This document shows, in pieces, positions 17,285 to 27,862 of a stretch of 64,000 nt of DNA. A program made the position numbers and the translations under genes. A model generated the notes under the pieces. It had not been told where the DNA came from. It saw only the letters and a list, made by a program, of their open reading frames with translations, and did not search any database. The stretch's first letter is position 1, and the number at the start of each line of letters is the position of its first letter. This DNA comes from Erythrobacter sp. SDW2 (GTDB lineage: Bacteria; Pseudomonadota; Alphaproteobacteria; Sphingomonadales; Sphingomonadaceae). Location of the stretch: assembly GCF_021431965.1 (NCBI RefSeq), contig NZ_CP090370.1, forward strand, positions 2,418,001-2,482,000, written 5' to 3'.

Positions 17285-17568
17285 CACTTCTTCTCCTTCT
17301 TCTTGTACATCGCCAGCATCCGCTCGGTCACGGCAAAGCCGCCGAAGATATTGACGCTCGCCAGCACCACGCCGAGCAGCCCGAGCCACTTGGCTACCGC
17401 GCTCCCCGCCTCAGCCGAGGCAATCAGCGCGCCGACGATGATTACGGACGAAATCGCATTGGTCACCGCCATCAGCGGCGTGTGTAGCGCCGGGGTCACC
17501 GACCACACCACGTAATAGCCGACGAAACACGCCAGCACGAAAATCGAAAGTATGCTGATGAAATCCAT
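17284..17568 (-). CDS. pntA: NAD(P) transhydrogenase alpha subunit part 2
   Basis: 94 aa, three hydrophobic helices (SILSIFVLACFVGYYVVW; AVTNAISSVIIVGALIASA; WLGLLGVVLASVNIFGGFAV). This is the membrane domain that in enterobacteria is the C-terminus of PntA but in many alphaproteobacteria is a separate subunit. It lies 9 bp after the PDZ protein gene and its TGA overlaps the pntB ATG by one base. Together with PntA1 and PntB it forms the proton-translocating complex. Confidence 0.93.
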   Translation of the reverse strand: MDFISILSIFVLACFVGYYVVWSVTPALHTPLMAVTNAISSVIIVGALIASAEAGSAVAKWLGLLGVVLASVNIFGGFAVTERMLAMYKKKEKK

Positions 17569-17577
17569 CGGTGGCCC

Positions 17578-17934
17578 CTAGCTCCCTGTCCGCATGAAAA
17601 CGGCCTTGCGCAATCTCACTTCGCCCAGTTCGCGCACAGCGAGGACAATCTCGCCCTCCATCGCGCCGACCAGCGTTTCGACTTCGGTCACCGACCTGTC
17701 CGTCAGTGCCTGCCCATTGGCGTGGGTGATAAGCATCCCGACCTTGAGGCCGGCCTTTTCGGCGGGCGAGCCGCTCGCCACGTCATTGACCTCGATCCCG
17801 CCCTCGACAATCCAGAAGCCCAGCCCGAGCGACGGGCGCGCCTCGGTCGCCCCAACACTTCCCTCGCTCGCCTGCGCCATGACCGCGACCTGCATGGTCG
17901 CCATCATCAGCGCTGCGGCGAGCAGGCGCTTCAC
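17578..17934 (-). CDS. Exported PDZ-domain protein inside the pnt operon
   Basis: 118 aa from a GTG at 17934 that overlaps the pntA1 stop in the form GTGA. An N-terminal signal peptide (LLAAALMMATMQVAVMAQA) is followed by a single PDZ-like fold, with GLGFWIVEGGIEVNDVASGSPAEKAGLKVGM giving the carboxylate-binding loop and the SPAEKAGL helix. No protease domain is attached. PDZ domains bind C-terminal peptides, so a periplasmic adaptor is plausible. Its position between pntA1 and pntA2 is unusual and suggests joint expression, not necessarily joint function. Confidence 0.8.
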   Translation of the reverse strand: MKRLLAAALMMATMQVAVMAQASEGSVGATEARPSLGLGFWIVEGGIEVNDVASGSPAEKAGLKVGMLITHANGQALTDRSVTEVETLVGAMEGEIVLAVRELGEVRLRKAVFMRTGS

Positions 17935-19067
17935 CCACTCAGCCTCTCGTTGACGACCTTGCCGCCCTGCGTCAGCCGGATCGCATTGCCGATCTCCTCG
18001 TCGAGCACCGGCCGGCCTGCTTCCTTGTCCCAGAAGGCGGAGAGGAAATTGTAGTGGTTGCGCGCAAACAGGGCAGAGGCATCGGGCGCGAGCGCGGCGG
18101 GAGTGTTGGCATAGCCCATGATGGTCACTCCGTGCTTGACCACCAATTCGTCGGCCTTGCTGCCCTCGACATTGCCGCCCTGGGCCACCGCGAGATCGAA
18201 GATCACGCTGCCGGGCTTCATCGTGGCAATCTGCGCGTCGGTGATAAGCCGGGGAGCAGCGCGCCCAGGAATCAAAGCAGTCGTGATGACGATATCCTGC
18301 TTGGCGATATGGCTGGAAACCAGCTCGGCCTGGGCTTTCTGGTATTCCTCGCTCATTTCCGTGGCATAGCCGCCGCTGCCTTCGCCTTCGATCCCGGCGA
18401 CATTCTCGACGAAGATGGGCTTGGCCCCGAGCGACTGGATCTGCTCCCTGGTGGCCGAACGCACGTCGGTGGCCGAAACCTGCGCGCCGAGCCGCTTGGC
18501 GGTGGCGATCGCCTGCAAGCCCGCTACGCCGACGCCCATGATGAACACCCGCGCGGCCTGCACCGTGCCGGCGGCGGTCATCATCATCGGGAAGGCGCGG
18601 CCATACTGGTCGGCGGCGGCGATGACGGCCTTGTAGCCGGCAAGGTTCGACTGGCTGGACAGCACGTCCATGCTCTGCGCCCGGGTGATGCGTGGCATGA
18701 ACTCCATGCTGAGCGCCTCGAAGCCCGCCTTGGCATAGGCCTCGACCCGGTCCTTCTGAGCGAAGGGATCGAAGGTAGCGGCGACCCATGCGCCCGGCTT
18801 TGCGCCCTTCAGCAGCGCCAAATCGGGCGCCTGCACGCCGAGCACGATGTCGGCATTCTTGACCACCGCGTCGGCGGTGCCGACTTGGGCCCCGGCCTCG
18901 GCATAGGCGGCATCGGAAATAGAGGCGTGTTCGCCCGCTCCCGATTCGACCGCGACAGTGGCACCAAGGGCAGCGAATTTCTTCGCCGTCTCGGGCGTCA
19001 GCGCAACCCGGGTTTCCCCGGCCGCGCGCTCCTTTAGGGCCGCTATGCGCAACGGATCATTCGGCAA
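17931..19067 (-). CDS. pntA: NAD(P) transhydrogenase alpha subunit part 1
   Basis: 378 aa, the soluble NAD(H)-binding dI domain. The opening LRIAALKERAAGETRVALTPETAKKFAALGA and the dinucleotide fold GVGVAGLQAIATAKRLGAQVSATDVR are characteristic. Binds NAD(H) and passes hydride to the PntB NADP site. The first codon appears to be TTG at 19067, overlapping the coxIV gene by 11 nt; a second TTG at 19052 (before RIAALKE) is an alternative closer to the family's usual start. Confidence 0.93.
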   Translation of the reverse strand: MPNDPLRIAALKERAAGETRVALTPETAKKFAALGATVAVESGAGEHASISDAAYAEAGAQVGTADAVVKNADIVLGVQAPDLALLKGAKPGAWVAATFDPFAQKDRVEAYAKAGFEALSMEFMPRITRAQSMDVLSSQSNLAGYKAVIAAADQYGRAFPMMMTAAGTVQAARVFIMGVGVAGLQAIATAKRLGAQVSATDVRSATREQIQSLGAKPIFVENVAGIEGEGSGGYATEMSEEYQKAQAELVSSHIAKQDIVITTALIPGRAAPRLITDAQIATMKPGSVIFDLAVAQGGNVEGSKADELVVKHGVTIMGYANTPAALAPDASALFARNHYNFLSAFWDKEAGRPVLDEEIGNAIRLTQGGKVVNERLSG

Positions 19068-19179
19068 TCAGGACGACGACGACCAGCGTGATCAGCGCGA
19101 TGGTCGGGAGCGAGATCTTCACCATGGAAATGAAGCTCGCGTAGGTCTTTTCTGCCGACTTCATGTCATTGGCGGCCAT
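19057..19179 (-). CDS. Small aa3-type cytochrome c oxidase subunit IV
   Basis: 40 aa. MAANDMKSAEKTYASFISMV followed by one hydrophobic helix (KISLPTIALITLVVVVLIAE) is the pattern of the tiny bacterial aa3-type subunit IV family, a single-helix protein on the oxidase periphery. It overlaps the presumed TTG start of pntA1 and would be the first gene of the transhydrogenase operon. The other oxidase subunits are not in this window. Too short for default gene calling, but the pattern is recognisable. Confidence 0.8.
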   Translation of the reverse strand: MAANDMKSAEKTYASFISMVKISLPTIALITLVVVVLIAE

Positions 19180-19354
19180 GGTACGATTTCCCCGTTTGGT
19201 GTTTGTCTCTGCCGCAAATCCCTATCGAGCAGGGGCGCGCTTGCCAAGGGGATTGAGTCCCCTTCCCCGCACCCGTCCAACAGCCTTAATCTGACCTTTA
19301 CTCCTCGCCCTTATTCCAAACCGCTGTGCCGCGACGGGCCGGTATCGGGGAATT

Positions 19355-20773
19355 ATGGCAGAAGACGACACACGCCTGCTGATGCTGATCGACGACGAAC
19401 CGGCCCAGAGCCGGTTGATCAGCGCACTCGCCGCACGCGAGGGCTGGCGCACGCTCGTCGTCCGCGATTCGGATACCGCCATTGCCACCCTTGGCACACG
19501 CCAGGGGATGCAGCTTTCGGCCATCATCCTCGACCAGTGGGTGCCCGGCGACGACGCCTGCCAGTTGATCGAGGAACTCAAGGCTCGCCGCCCGGCGATG
19601 CCGATCCTGATGCTCACGCAAAGTGCCAGCCCGCTGCTGGCGGTCGAGGCGATGCGTGCCGGGGCGACCGATTACCTCATCAAGCCGGTCGCACCCGAAC
19701 GGCTGATGCGCGCGCTGCGCAGCGCGACCAAGCACGAAGCCCCCAAGGCCGAGCTCCAGCCGCTGACCGAGAAAATGCCGGCAGTGCTCGATTTCGACGC
19801 CATGATCGGCACCGCGCCGGCCTTTCGCACCGCTCTCGCCCGCGCCGCCAAGGCGGCACGCGGCCACGGCCATGTCGTGATCGAGGGCGAAAGCGGCACC
19901 GGCAAGGAAATGCTGCTGCGCGCGATGCACGCCGCCAGTCCGCGCGCCAAGACTCCGTTCCGGCTCATCAACATCGGCGGTATTCCCGCCAACTCGGTCG
20001 AATCGGCGCTGTTCGGGCATGAACAGGGAGCCTTTCCCGGCGCGTTCGACCGCCAGATCGGGGCACTCCAGTTCTGCGATTCCGGCACGCTGGTGATCGA
20101 CGAGATCGACCGGCTCGTCCCCGATCAGCAGGAACGGCTGGCCCAAACCCTGTCCGAAGGAATTGTCCGCCCCATCGGGGCCCGTCACGGTTTCAAGATC
20201 GATGTGCGCCTGCTCACTGCCAGCAACCTGCCGCTCGCAGACCTGGTCGAGGCGGGTCATTTCAACGCCGAATTGCTCAAGCAAATCGGCGCGACCCACA
20301 TCGCTCTCCCGCCACTACGTGACCGTGCCGGCGACATCCCCGCCCTCGCCCGCCACTTCCTTGGCCGCATCGGCGACCAACCGGGCCTGAGGCACCTGTC
20401 GCTGGCCGATAGTGCACTTTCGATCCTCACCGCTTTCGACTGGCCGGGCAACGTCCGCCAACTGCAGGCAGTCCTGTTCCGTGCCGCCGTCTTCTGCGAA
20501 GGCGAAGCGCTGACCGCGCGCGACTTCCCGCAATTGTCCGAAATCGTCGGCGACCTGGGCGAAACCGGCGCTTCGCTGCAGGAAGCGGTCGGCGTCATGC
20601 TCTACACCGAGGATGGCAATCTGCGTCCGCTCGACGAAATCGAGGCCGACGTGATCCGCCTCGCCATCGGCCATTATCGCGGGCGCATGACCGAAGTCGC
20701 CCGCCGTCTCGGCATCGGGCGCTCGACGCTCTACCGCAAGCTGTCCGATCTCGGGATTGAAAGCGCGGCCTAG
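19355..20773 (+). CDS. NtrC-type response regulator with altered sigma-54 loop
   Basis: 472 aa in three parts: receiver (about 8-120, phosphoacceptor candidate Asp60, Lys110 in LIKP), AAA+ domain with Walker A GESGTGKE at 178-185 and a Walker B-like TLVIDEID near 245-251, and a Fis-type helix-turn-helix at the C-terminus (MTEVARRLGIGRSTLYRKL). The sigma-54 contact loop, canonically GAFTGA, reads GAFPGA at 225-230. Thr in that loop is needed for sigma-54 contact in characterised activators, so this may work with another sigma factor or be altered. No sensor kinase gene is adjacent. Confidence 0.9.
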   Translation: MAEDDTRLLMLIDDEPAQSRLISALAAREGWRTLVVRDSDTAIATLGTRQGMQLSAIILDQWVPGDDACQLIEELKARRPAMPILMLTQSASPLLAVEAMRAGATDYLIKPVAPERLMRALRSATKHEAPKAELQPLTEKMPAVLDFDAMIGTAPAFRTALARAAKAARGHGHVVIEGESGTGKEMLLRAMHAASPRAKTPFRLINIGGIPANSVESALFGHEQGAFPGAFDRQIGALQFCDSGTLVIDEIDRLVPDQQERLAQTLSEGIVRPIGARHGFKIDVRLLTASNLPLADLVEAGHFNAELLKQIGATHIALPPLRDRAGDIPALARHFLGRIGDQPGLRHLSLADSALSILTAFDWPGNVRQLQAVLFRAAVFCEGEALTARDFPQLSEIVGDLGETGASLQEAVGVMLYTEDGNLRPLDEIEADVIRLAIGHYRGRMTEVARRLGIGRSTLYRKLSDLGIESAA

Positions 20774-20792
20774 AGGCTGGTAAGCTGCCGCG

Positions 20793-21587
20793 ATGCAGCA
20801 ACCTCCGAGACTTGCCGGCAAGCTCTGCGTCGTCACCGGCGGCGCGCGCGGGATCGGGCGCGCGGTATGCGAGGCTTTCGTACGCGAAGGCGCCGAAGTG
20901 ATCCTGACCGATATCGACGTGGAAACAGGGCAGGCTGCGGCGCGCGCAATCGGCTGCCGCTTCCACAAGCTCGACGTCACCGAGGAAGTCGACTGGGAAT
21001 CGCTCGCCCGCGTCGCGCCGGCCATCGACGTGATGGTCAACAATGCCGGGATCACCGGGTTCGAGGATGGCGCGGCGGGGCCACACGATCCCGAACATGC
21101 CAGCCTTGCGGAATGGCGACGGGTCAATGCGGTCAACATGGAAGGGACCTTCCTCGGCTGCCGCTATGCCATCGGTGCCATGAAGGCGGCGGGCACAGGC
21201 TCGATCATCAACATGGCCTCGCGCTCGGGCGTGGTCGGCATCCCCGGCGCGGCGGCCTATGCCGCGAGCAAGGCGGCGATCCGCAACCACTCCAAGTCCG
21301 TCGCGCTCTATTGCGCGCAGCAGGGCTGGCAAATCCGCTGCAATTCGGTCCAGCCCGCCGCGATCCTCACGCCCATGTGGGAGGCCTTGCTCGGCGATGG
21401 CCCCGATCTGGAGGAACGCAAGGCGGCGATGGTGGCCGATACCCCGCTCAAACGCTTCGGCACCGTCGAGGAAGTCGCGGCGCTATGTGTCTATCTCGCC
21501 AGCGACGAGAGCGGCTACATGACCGGGAGTGAACTGACGCTCGACGGCGGGCTGCTCGCAGGCAGCGCCGCGTCGCCGGGCGACTGA
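20793..21587 (+). CDS. Short-chain dehydrogenase/reductase
   Basis: 264 aa, classical SDR length. Cofactor motif [10 protein letters not shown] near residue 16, NNAG motif in [10 protein letters not shown], catalytic Ser in NMASRSG, and YAASK giving the Tyr-Lys pair. The acidic residue DIDVETG after the second strand suggests NAD(H) preference, an inference. It starts 19 bp after the regulator gene, so they may share a transcript. Substrate unknown. Confidence 0.88.
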   Translation: MQQPPRLAGKLCVVTGGARGIGRAVCEAFVREGAEVILTDIDVETGQAAARAIGCRFHKLDVTEEVDWESLARVAPAIDVMVNNAGITGFEDGAAGPHDPEHASLAEWRRVNAVNMEGTFLGCRYAIGAMKAAGTGSIINMASRSGVVGIPGAAAYAASKAAIRNHSKSVALYCAQQGWQIRCNSVQPAAILTPMWEALLGDGPDLEERKAAMVADTPLKRFGTVEEVAALCVYLASDESGYMTGSELTLDGGLLAGSAASPGD

Positions 21588-21590
21588 ACC

Positions 21591-22796
21591 TTATTCGACA
21601 GGTTCCGTCACCGGCTCTTCCATGATCAGCGGCGCGTCGCTGATCGGCGGGTCCCAACTGAAGCTTTCGCTCGCGCGCTCCTCGCCTTCGCTGCCGAGCA
21701 GCTTCATCGTCACCTGTTTGGCCTGCCAGTCGATCTCGACCAGGCCGAAGTTCTCTTCCGAGATAAAGTCGGTCAGGCGGCGCGGATCGGGTTCGCGGGC
21801 GGTGTTGCTGGCGGTGTCGGCAAAGGCGCGGTTGAGCGAGGAGCTGGTGAGCTCCCACAGCTGTTCGCCTGCAGCGATCGGCGTATCGGTATAGATGCCC
21901 CCGGCGTGGCGATCCCCCGACAGGATCACCAGTCCGCTTTCCTCGCGCGCCCCCAGCACTTCGTAGAGCTTTCGCCGTTCGGAGAGCATGGTCTCCCACG
22001 CCTCATAGTCGTGCGCGTCGGTCAGCACCTGGATCGAGCTGACGAGGATGCGCAGGTCGGCAGGCTTGGCCAGTTCCTGCTCCAGCCAGGCCCATTGCGC
22101 TGCGCCCAGCATCGTCTGGCCCTCAACCTCGCTCGCCGGGTAATTGCCGAGCGGGCGGCGCTCGTCCGCATAGGGATAGCGCTCGAGGTCGGACCGGAAG
22201 AACCGGGTGTCGAGCATGATCACCTGCACGCTGCGCCCGGCATTGCCGAACATGCGGCTCTCATAGACCCCCGGCCGCGCGCGCACTGCGGGCGATGCAT
22301 CCCAATAGGTCTCGTAAATGTCCTCGGCCCAGCCCTTGAAGGCGAAGCTGGCCCCGCCGTCGTTGAAGCCGAAGTCGTGATCGTCCCAGGTCGTCAGCAT
22401 CGGAACGGTGGCGCGGAAGTCGGCGAATTCGGGATGGCTCGATTGTAGCGCATAGGCGTTGCGCAAGGTCGTCAGCGCGGCATCGCCGGTCCACATCTGG
22501 TCGCCATAGACGTTGTCCCCGATCAGCAGGAACAGGTCCGGGCCGGTTGCCGCGATCTTCTCCCACATGTGCTGGCTGCCGTTCTGGTGGTTGCAGCTGC
22601 CGAAGGCGATGCGGCTGATCGTAGCGACGGTCGAGGGCATCGGCGCGGCGGGCGGCGCGACAGGCAGCGTCACCTGATCGCGCAGCTGGTCGTAGTAGCC
22701 TTCGAGGAAGTCGGATGGGCCGGCCTCGACGGTGGCATCCTGCGCGGCGAGCGGTGTCGCGAGCAGCAGGGGGATGGCGGCAATGAGCGAGCGCAT
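21591..22796 (-). CDS. Alkaline phosphatase D (PhoD)-like exported phosphoesterase
   Basis: 401 aa from the ATG at 22796, which gives a clean signal peptide (RSLIAAIPLLLATPLAAQ). Motifs of the PhoD-like metallophosphatase are visible: FGSCNHQN near the start, LLIGDNVYGDQ, TTWDDHDFGFNDGG and LSGDRHAGGI, which supply metal ligands. Members hydrolyse phosphomonoesters or diesters in the periplasm. It converges on the SDR gene with a 3-bp gap. Upstream of it (22797-22967) lies a palindromic repeat region. Confidence 0.88.
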   Translation of the reverse strand: MRSLIAAIPLLLATPLAAQDATVEAGPSDFLEGYYDQLRDQVTLPVAPPAAPMPSTVATISRIAFGSCNHQNGSQHMWEKIAATGPDLFLLIGDNVYGDQMWTGDAALTTLRNAYALQSSHPEFADFRATVPMLTTWDDHDFGFNDGGASFAFKGWAEDIYETYWDASPAVRARPGVYESRMFGNAGRSVQVIMLDTRFFRSDLERYPYADERRPLGNYPASEVEGQTMLGAAQWAWLEQELAKPADLRILVSSIQVLTDAHDYEAWETMLSERRKLYEVLGAREESGLVILSGDRHAGGIYTDTPIAAGEQLWELTSSSLNRAFADTASNTAREPDPRRLTDFISEENFGLVEIDWQAKQVTMKLLGSEGEERASESFSWDPPISDAPLIMEEPVTEPVE

Positions 22797-22831
22797 GGTT
22801 GGTCCTCTAGCTTTGGTCCCAGTGTCAATAA

Positions 22832-22939
22832 CCGTTCGGGCTGAGCTTGTCGAAGCCCCGCGTCGGCCTTCGCGGCAAGCTTGCGGCTGCCCTTCGGAAG
22901 CGAAGCTGTTGCGCAGCAACACCGGCTCAGGGCGAACGG
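22832..22939. repeat. Dispersed repeat of the CCGTTCGGGCTGAGCTTGTC family
   Basis: Left unit at 22832-22859 reads CCGTTCGGGCTGAGCTTGTC then GAAGCCCC; at 22926-22939 an inverted partial unit CTCAGGGCGAACGG follows, 12 of 14 bp matching the complement. A second element of the same family occurs at 32169-32259. It fills the gap between the PhoD-like gene and folP. REP-like origin is inferred from dispersed, palindromic form. Confidence 0.75.
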
Positions 22940-22967
22940 GGTCGGGTGCGAAGGTGAACAGGCCCAT

Positions 22968-24080
22968 TCACCCCGGCAAATCGCTGAAGTCCGTCAGCGC
23001 CGCATCCCTGAGGCCCCGCCACACATTGCGCGCCTGCACTGTCTCGGCCACGTCATGCACCCGCAGCAATTGCACCCCCGCGTCCATTCCCGCCATGGCC
23101 AGCGCGATACTGCCGCCGAGGCGCTGCTCCACCGGGGCCTCGTTGCTGAGCGCGCCGATCATCCGCTTGCGGCTGGCGCCGAGCAGGAGCGGATGGCCGA
23201 GCGCGTGGAACAACGGCAGCGCGTTCACCAGCGCGGTGTTGTCGGCCAGTTTCTTGCCGAAGCCGAGGCCGGGATCGAGCAGAATCCTGTCGGGCGAAAT
23301 CCCTGCCGACACCGCCGCATCGCGCCGCGCGCGCAGCGCATCGAAGACGTCGAACACCACGCTCTCGTAATCGCCGTTCTCGTGCAGATCCTGCCCCTTG
23401 CCCGGCGCATGCATCAGCACCACCGGGCAGCCGCGCCGCGCCACCAGCTCGGCGCTGCGCGGATCGTACTGCAGGCCGGAGACATCGTTGACCAGTGTCG
23501 CGCCTGCATCGAGCGCGGCCTCCATCACGCCTGCCCTTCGGCTGTCGATACTGACCGCCGCGCCCATGGCGGCGCAATATTGCACGGCGGGCAGGATGCG
23601 CTTGATCTCTTCTTCTTCCCAAACCGCCGCCGCGCCGGGCCGGGTGCTCTCGCCGCCGATATCGATGATCGCCGCGCCGGCCTCGAGCATCTTCGCCGCC
23701 TGCGCCTTGCCGACCTCCGGGTTGTCCAGAAACTCGCCGCCGTCGCTGAAGCTGTCGGGCGTGACGTTGAGTATGCCCATCACTTGCGGCTGGTCGAGCC
23801 GGACAGTCCGCTCCCCCAGGCTCAGCGGCGGGTGGACGATCTTGAGATTGGCCCACTGCGTCTCAGCCTCCTCGCCCAGCGTGCCGGGCAGTTCGCCGAT
23901 CACTTGCGCGATATGCTGCGGCGAACAGGTCCAGCGTTCGGCCACCTGGCCATCACGGCGCAGCACCACCGCGAACCGGTGGGCATAGACCATGGACCCC
24001 GCGAGCCCGATCGCATCGCCCTCCTCGGCCTGCGGACCCGGCACGAAGCCGATGGGGCGGATATAAACGGTCTCGGTCAT
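22968..24080 (-). CDS. folP: Dihydropteroate synthase
   Basis: 370 aa. The pterin-binding signature MGILNVTPDSFSDGGEF starts at residue 101, followed by GAAIIDIGGESTRPGA, DVSGLQYDP and the phosphate-binding region (LDPGLGFGKK, GASRKRMIG). The enzyme condenses p-aminobenzoate with dihydropterin pyrophosphate in folate synthesis and is the sulfonamide target. About 95 extra residues precede the core; such N-terminal extensions occur in some alphaproteobacterial FolP proteins, function unknown. Appears monocistronic. Confidence 0.95.
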   Translation of the reverse strand: MTETVYIRPIGFVPGPQAEEGDAIGLAGSMVYAHRFAVVLRRDGQVAERWTCSPQHIAQVIGELPGTLGEEAETQWANLKIVHPPLSLGERTVRLDQPQVMGILNVTPDSFSDGGEFLDNPEVGKAQAAKMLEAGAAIIDIGGESTRPGAAAVWEEEEIKRILPAVQYCAAMGAAVSIDSRRAGVMEAALDAGATLVNDVSGLQYDPRSAELVARRGCPVVLMHAPGKGQDLHENGDYESVVFDVFDALRARRDAAVSAGISPDRILLDPGLGFGKKLADNTALVNALPLFHALGHPLLLGASRKRMIGALSNEAPVEQRLGGSIALAMAGMDAGVQLLRVHDVAETVQARNVWRGLRDAALTDFSDLPG

Positions 24081-24257
24081 GGGCGGCGTCGGCTCCGGCT
24101 GGCACGAGGCAATGTCACACTTGTCACACTGTCCTGGGCAAGAAGTTCAGGGGCCGACAATCGCGGTTTCGGGCGGGGTTGGGAAGGGAGCGAAGGGTGC
24201 ATTTGCACGGGTATAGGCGGGGGGCGGGGTGTAGGACAGGGGCTGATACGATGGGTC

Positions 24258-25640
24258 CTAAATTGCCAGACGGCGAATAAGCTCTACCAGAATTGGCACT
24301 TGGCCGTGAAACGCATCGACCAGCATGCGCTCGTCAAGTCCGTGGCTCCCAGTAGGCTTGCCAACGATGCCCCAGTCCCCACTGATGCCGTATACGGGAA
24401 TACCGGCGTTCCTGACGAATGCTCCGTCCGTTGCGTAGGATGACATGAACGGGGTCACTACAGCGTCGGGAAATCGGGTTCGCAGTGCTTCCATGTAAGC
24501 TTGCATCAGATCACCACGTAACGGACTGGGATCCGAATCCGGGGTAGCCGATCCTTCGACAAGGCTGACATTGACGTCCGGCCCTGCAAGCGCTTGCAAT
24601 TGCAGGCGGACCTCTTCTGTCTTCATCCCCGGGAAAATGCGGCAGTTTACGTTCGCTTCCGCCTTCTGCGCTAGCGCGTTTGGAGCGTGACCGCCTGAAA
24701 TCATCGTCGCAACGCAACGGGTGCGGGTATATCCAATAAGATTGGCCTCGACGAGATCGGCACGCTCCCGATTTGTCGGATCGTTGAGCCACGCCTTGAT
24801 CAGCTCTCCCAGCCGTCCCTTGTCCCGATCTGCAAAGAGCTGGAACTGTGCGCGGGTGGCGTCATTGAGCATAGGCGTAAAGCGATGCGCTTCGATCGCC
24901 TTCAACGCGCCGGCAAGTGCATAAATGGCGTTGTCGGGGCGCGGCGAGGAACTGTGACCGCCACGATTGAGCGCCGTCAGCCGGAAATCGGCAACGGTCT
25001 TTTCCGCCAATTGCATTATGAAGGCCTCGACTGTGCCGTCGCTCAGCACCGATCCGCCACCTGCATCGAAGTTGATGGCATATTCCGCATCGACGAGATC
25101 GCGCCATTCTGTGGTAGCGCGCCTAGCACCATTGCCGGTGGTTTCCTCGTCACCGGTAATAAGCAGGATGATATCGCGGCTCGGTTGGAAACCCTGCCGG
25201 TGCAGCTCCTGCAGCGCAAGGACCAGCCCAATCAACTGTCCCTTGTTGTCGGCCGTTCCCCGGCCAAGGTAGTATCCATCTTCTTCACGGAGTTCGAAGG
25301 GTGGGTGTTTCCAGTCTGCAGCATCTGCCTCGACAACGTCCATGTGGGCCATGAACAAGATCGGCTTCTTCCCGCTTGGGCGCGGTGCGCTCCACCGGGC
25401 GATTAGCGTCTGCGTCCCGTCGTGGTCCTTGATGGTGATCTGGCTGATCCCTGCTTTTCTCAGCTCTTCACTCAACAGCTTGGTCAGCTTGCGGAAGTCT
25501 TCCGTGCGCCCTGCAACCGTTGGAAGCTCGATCGCTCGCTCGAGTAGCGCCCGCTCGGCAGAACGAAGATCTTCTGCTTCGGTCTGGCCGGCAACCGGAC
25601 TGGCAAAGCAGGCTAGCGCAAGGAGGATGAGGAAACGCAA
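24258..25640 (-). CDS. Exported M20-family metallopeptidase
   Basis: 460 aa if it starts at the TTG at 25640, chosen because GGGAG lies 7 bp upstream and a signal peptide (RFLILLALACFASPVAG) begins at once; TTG/GTG codons at 25679/25676 would add 12-13 residues. Metal ligands: LFMAHMDVVEAD, GRGTADNKGQ, GDEETTGNG and the late GSHGLDER. The M20 fold cleaves dipeptides or N-acyl amino acids with two zinc ions. Base composition looks lower in GC than neighbours (55-60% in sampled lines), perhaps acquired later. Flanked upstream (25641-25691) by ccrM end. Confidence 0.87.
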   Translation of the reverse strand: MRFLILLALACFASPVAGQTEAEDLRSAERALLERAIELPTVAGRTEDFRKLTKLLSEELRKAGISQITIKDHDGTQTLIARWSAPRPSGKKPILFMAHMDVVEADAADWKHPPFELREEDGYYLGRGTADNKGQLIGLVLALQELHRQGFQPSRDIILLITGDEETTGNGARRATTEWRDLVDAEYAINFDAGGGSVLSDGTVEAFIMQLAEKTVADFRLTALNRGGHSSSPRPDNAIYALAGALKAIEAHRFTPMLNDATRAQFQLFADRDKGRLGELIKAWLNDPTNRERADLVEANLIGYTRTRCVATMISGGHAPNALAQKAEANVNCRIFPGMKTEEVRLQLQALAGPDVNVSLVEGSATPDSDPSPLRGDLMQAYMEALRTRFPDAVVTPFMSSYATDGAFVRNAGIPVYGISGDWGIVGKPTGSHGLDERMLVDAFHGQVPILVELIRRLAI

Positions 25641-25691
25641 TGTAGAACTCCCGTCATATAGACGAGTTATCGACACCAATTAAACGCTTCG

Positions 25692-27171
<1,480 letters not shown>

Positions 27172-27810
27172 ATGAAACAGACATTCCGCAAAACTATCGC
27201 ACTTGGCGCCGCAACCCTCGCCATGGCGGCAAGCCCGGCTCTGCCCCAGACGCCTGCGCAGACCGATGACGGCGAGTGGTTGACACTCAGCGGCACGGTC
27301 GAAAGCGTGTCGGGCGACGTGTTCATGCTCGACTACGGCAGCAATTCGCTCCCGGTCGAAATGGACGATTTCGACTGGTTCAACGAAAACGTCGTGATGC
27401 CGGGCGACGAAGTCACCGTCACCGGACTGATGGACAACGATTTCCTCCAGACCCGCCGCATCGAAGCCAGCACGGTCTATATCGACAAGCTGCGCACCCG
27501 TTACTTCGCCAACTCAGCCGATGAGGAAGGCGGGCTGGATCCGATGATGTATGTCGGCCCGGTCGATACCGAAGGCCTGGATATTACCGGCTACGTTACC
27601 GCCATCACCGGCGACGAGATGATCGTGGATGCGGGCGTGCTGGAATACAAGGTGGATGCCGGCGAGCTCCTGTACGATCCGTTCGACGACGATGGACTGA
27701 CGCGCATCGATGTGGGCGACCGTGTGTCGGTGTCGGGACGTTTCGATGACTCCGACTTCTTCGATACACCCGAAATCGACGCGGTCAGCATTATCGAACT
27801 CTCCGCCTGA
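27172..27810 (+). CDS. Exported acidic beta-rich protein, OB-fold-like repeats
   Basis: 212 aa. Signal peptide (KTIALGAATLAMAASPALPQ) then two similar units, about residues 37-100 (LSGTVESVSGDVFMLDYG ... VTGLMDNDFLQTRRIEAS) and 117-210 (ITGYVTAITGDEMIVDAG ... VSGRFDDSDFFDTPEIDA), each with the strand pattern of small OB-fold/DUF5666-like domains. Very rich in Asp and Glu. An AGGAG site precedes the ATG. No exact family assigned; an extracytoplasmic ligand- or cation-binding role is possible but unproven. Confidence 0.75.
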   Translation: MKQTFRKTIALGAATLAMAASPALPQTPAQTDDGEWLTLSGTVESVSGDVFMLDYGSNSLPVEMDDFDWFNENVVMPGDEVTVTGLMDNDFLQTRRIEASTVYIDKLRTRYFANSADEEGGLDPMMYVGPVDTEGLDITGYVTAITGDEMIVDAGVLEYKVDAGELLYDPFDDDGLTRIDVGDRVSVSGRFDDSDFFDTPEIDAVSIIELSA

Positions 27811-27862
27811 CTTAGCCTGCTTCCGGGAGGTTCGGCTCAAACCACTCCCGGCAGGCAGAGTT

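Noticed and set aside
17285-17389. Upstream extension of pntB to an earlier start
   Set aside because: It overlaps pntA2 in another frame and is Arg-rich; the TGATG junction at 17284 is a better start.
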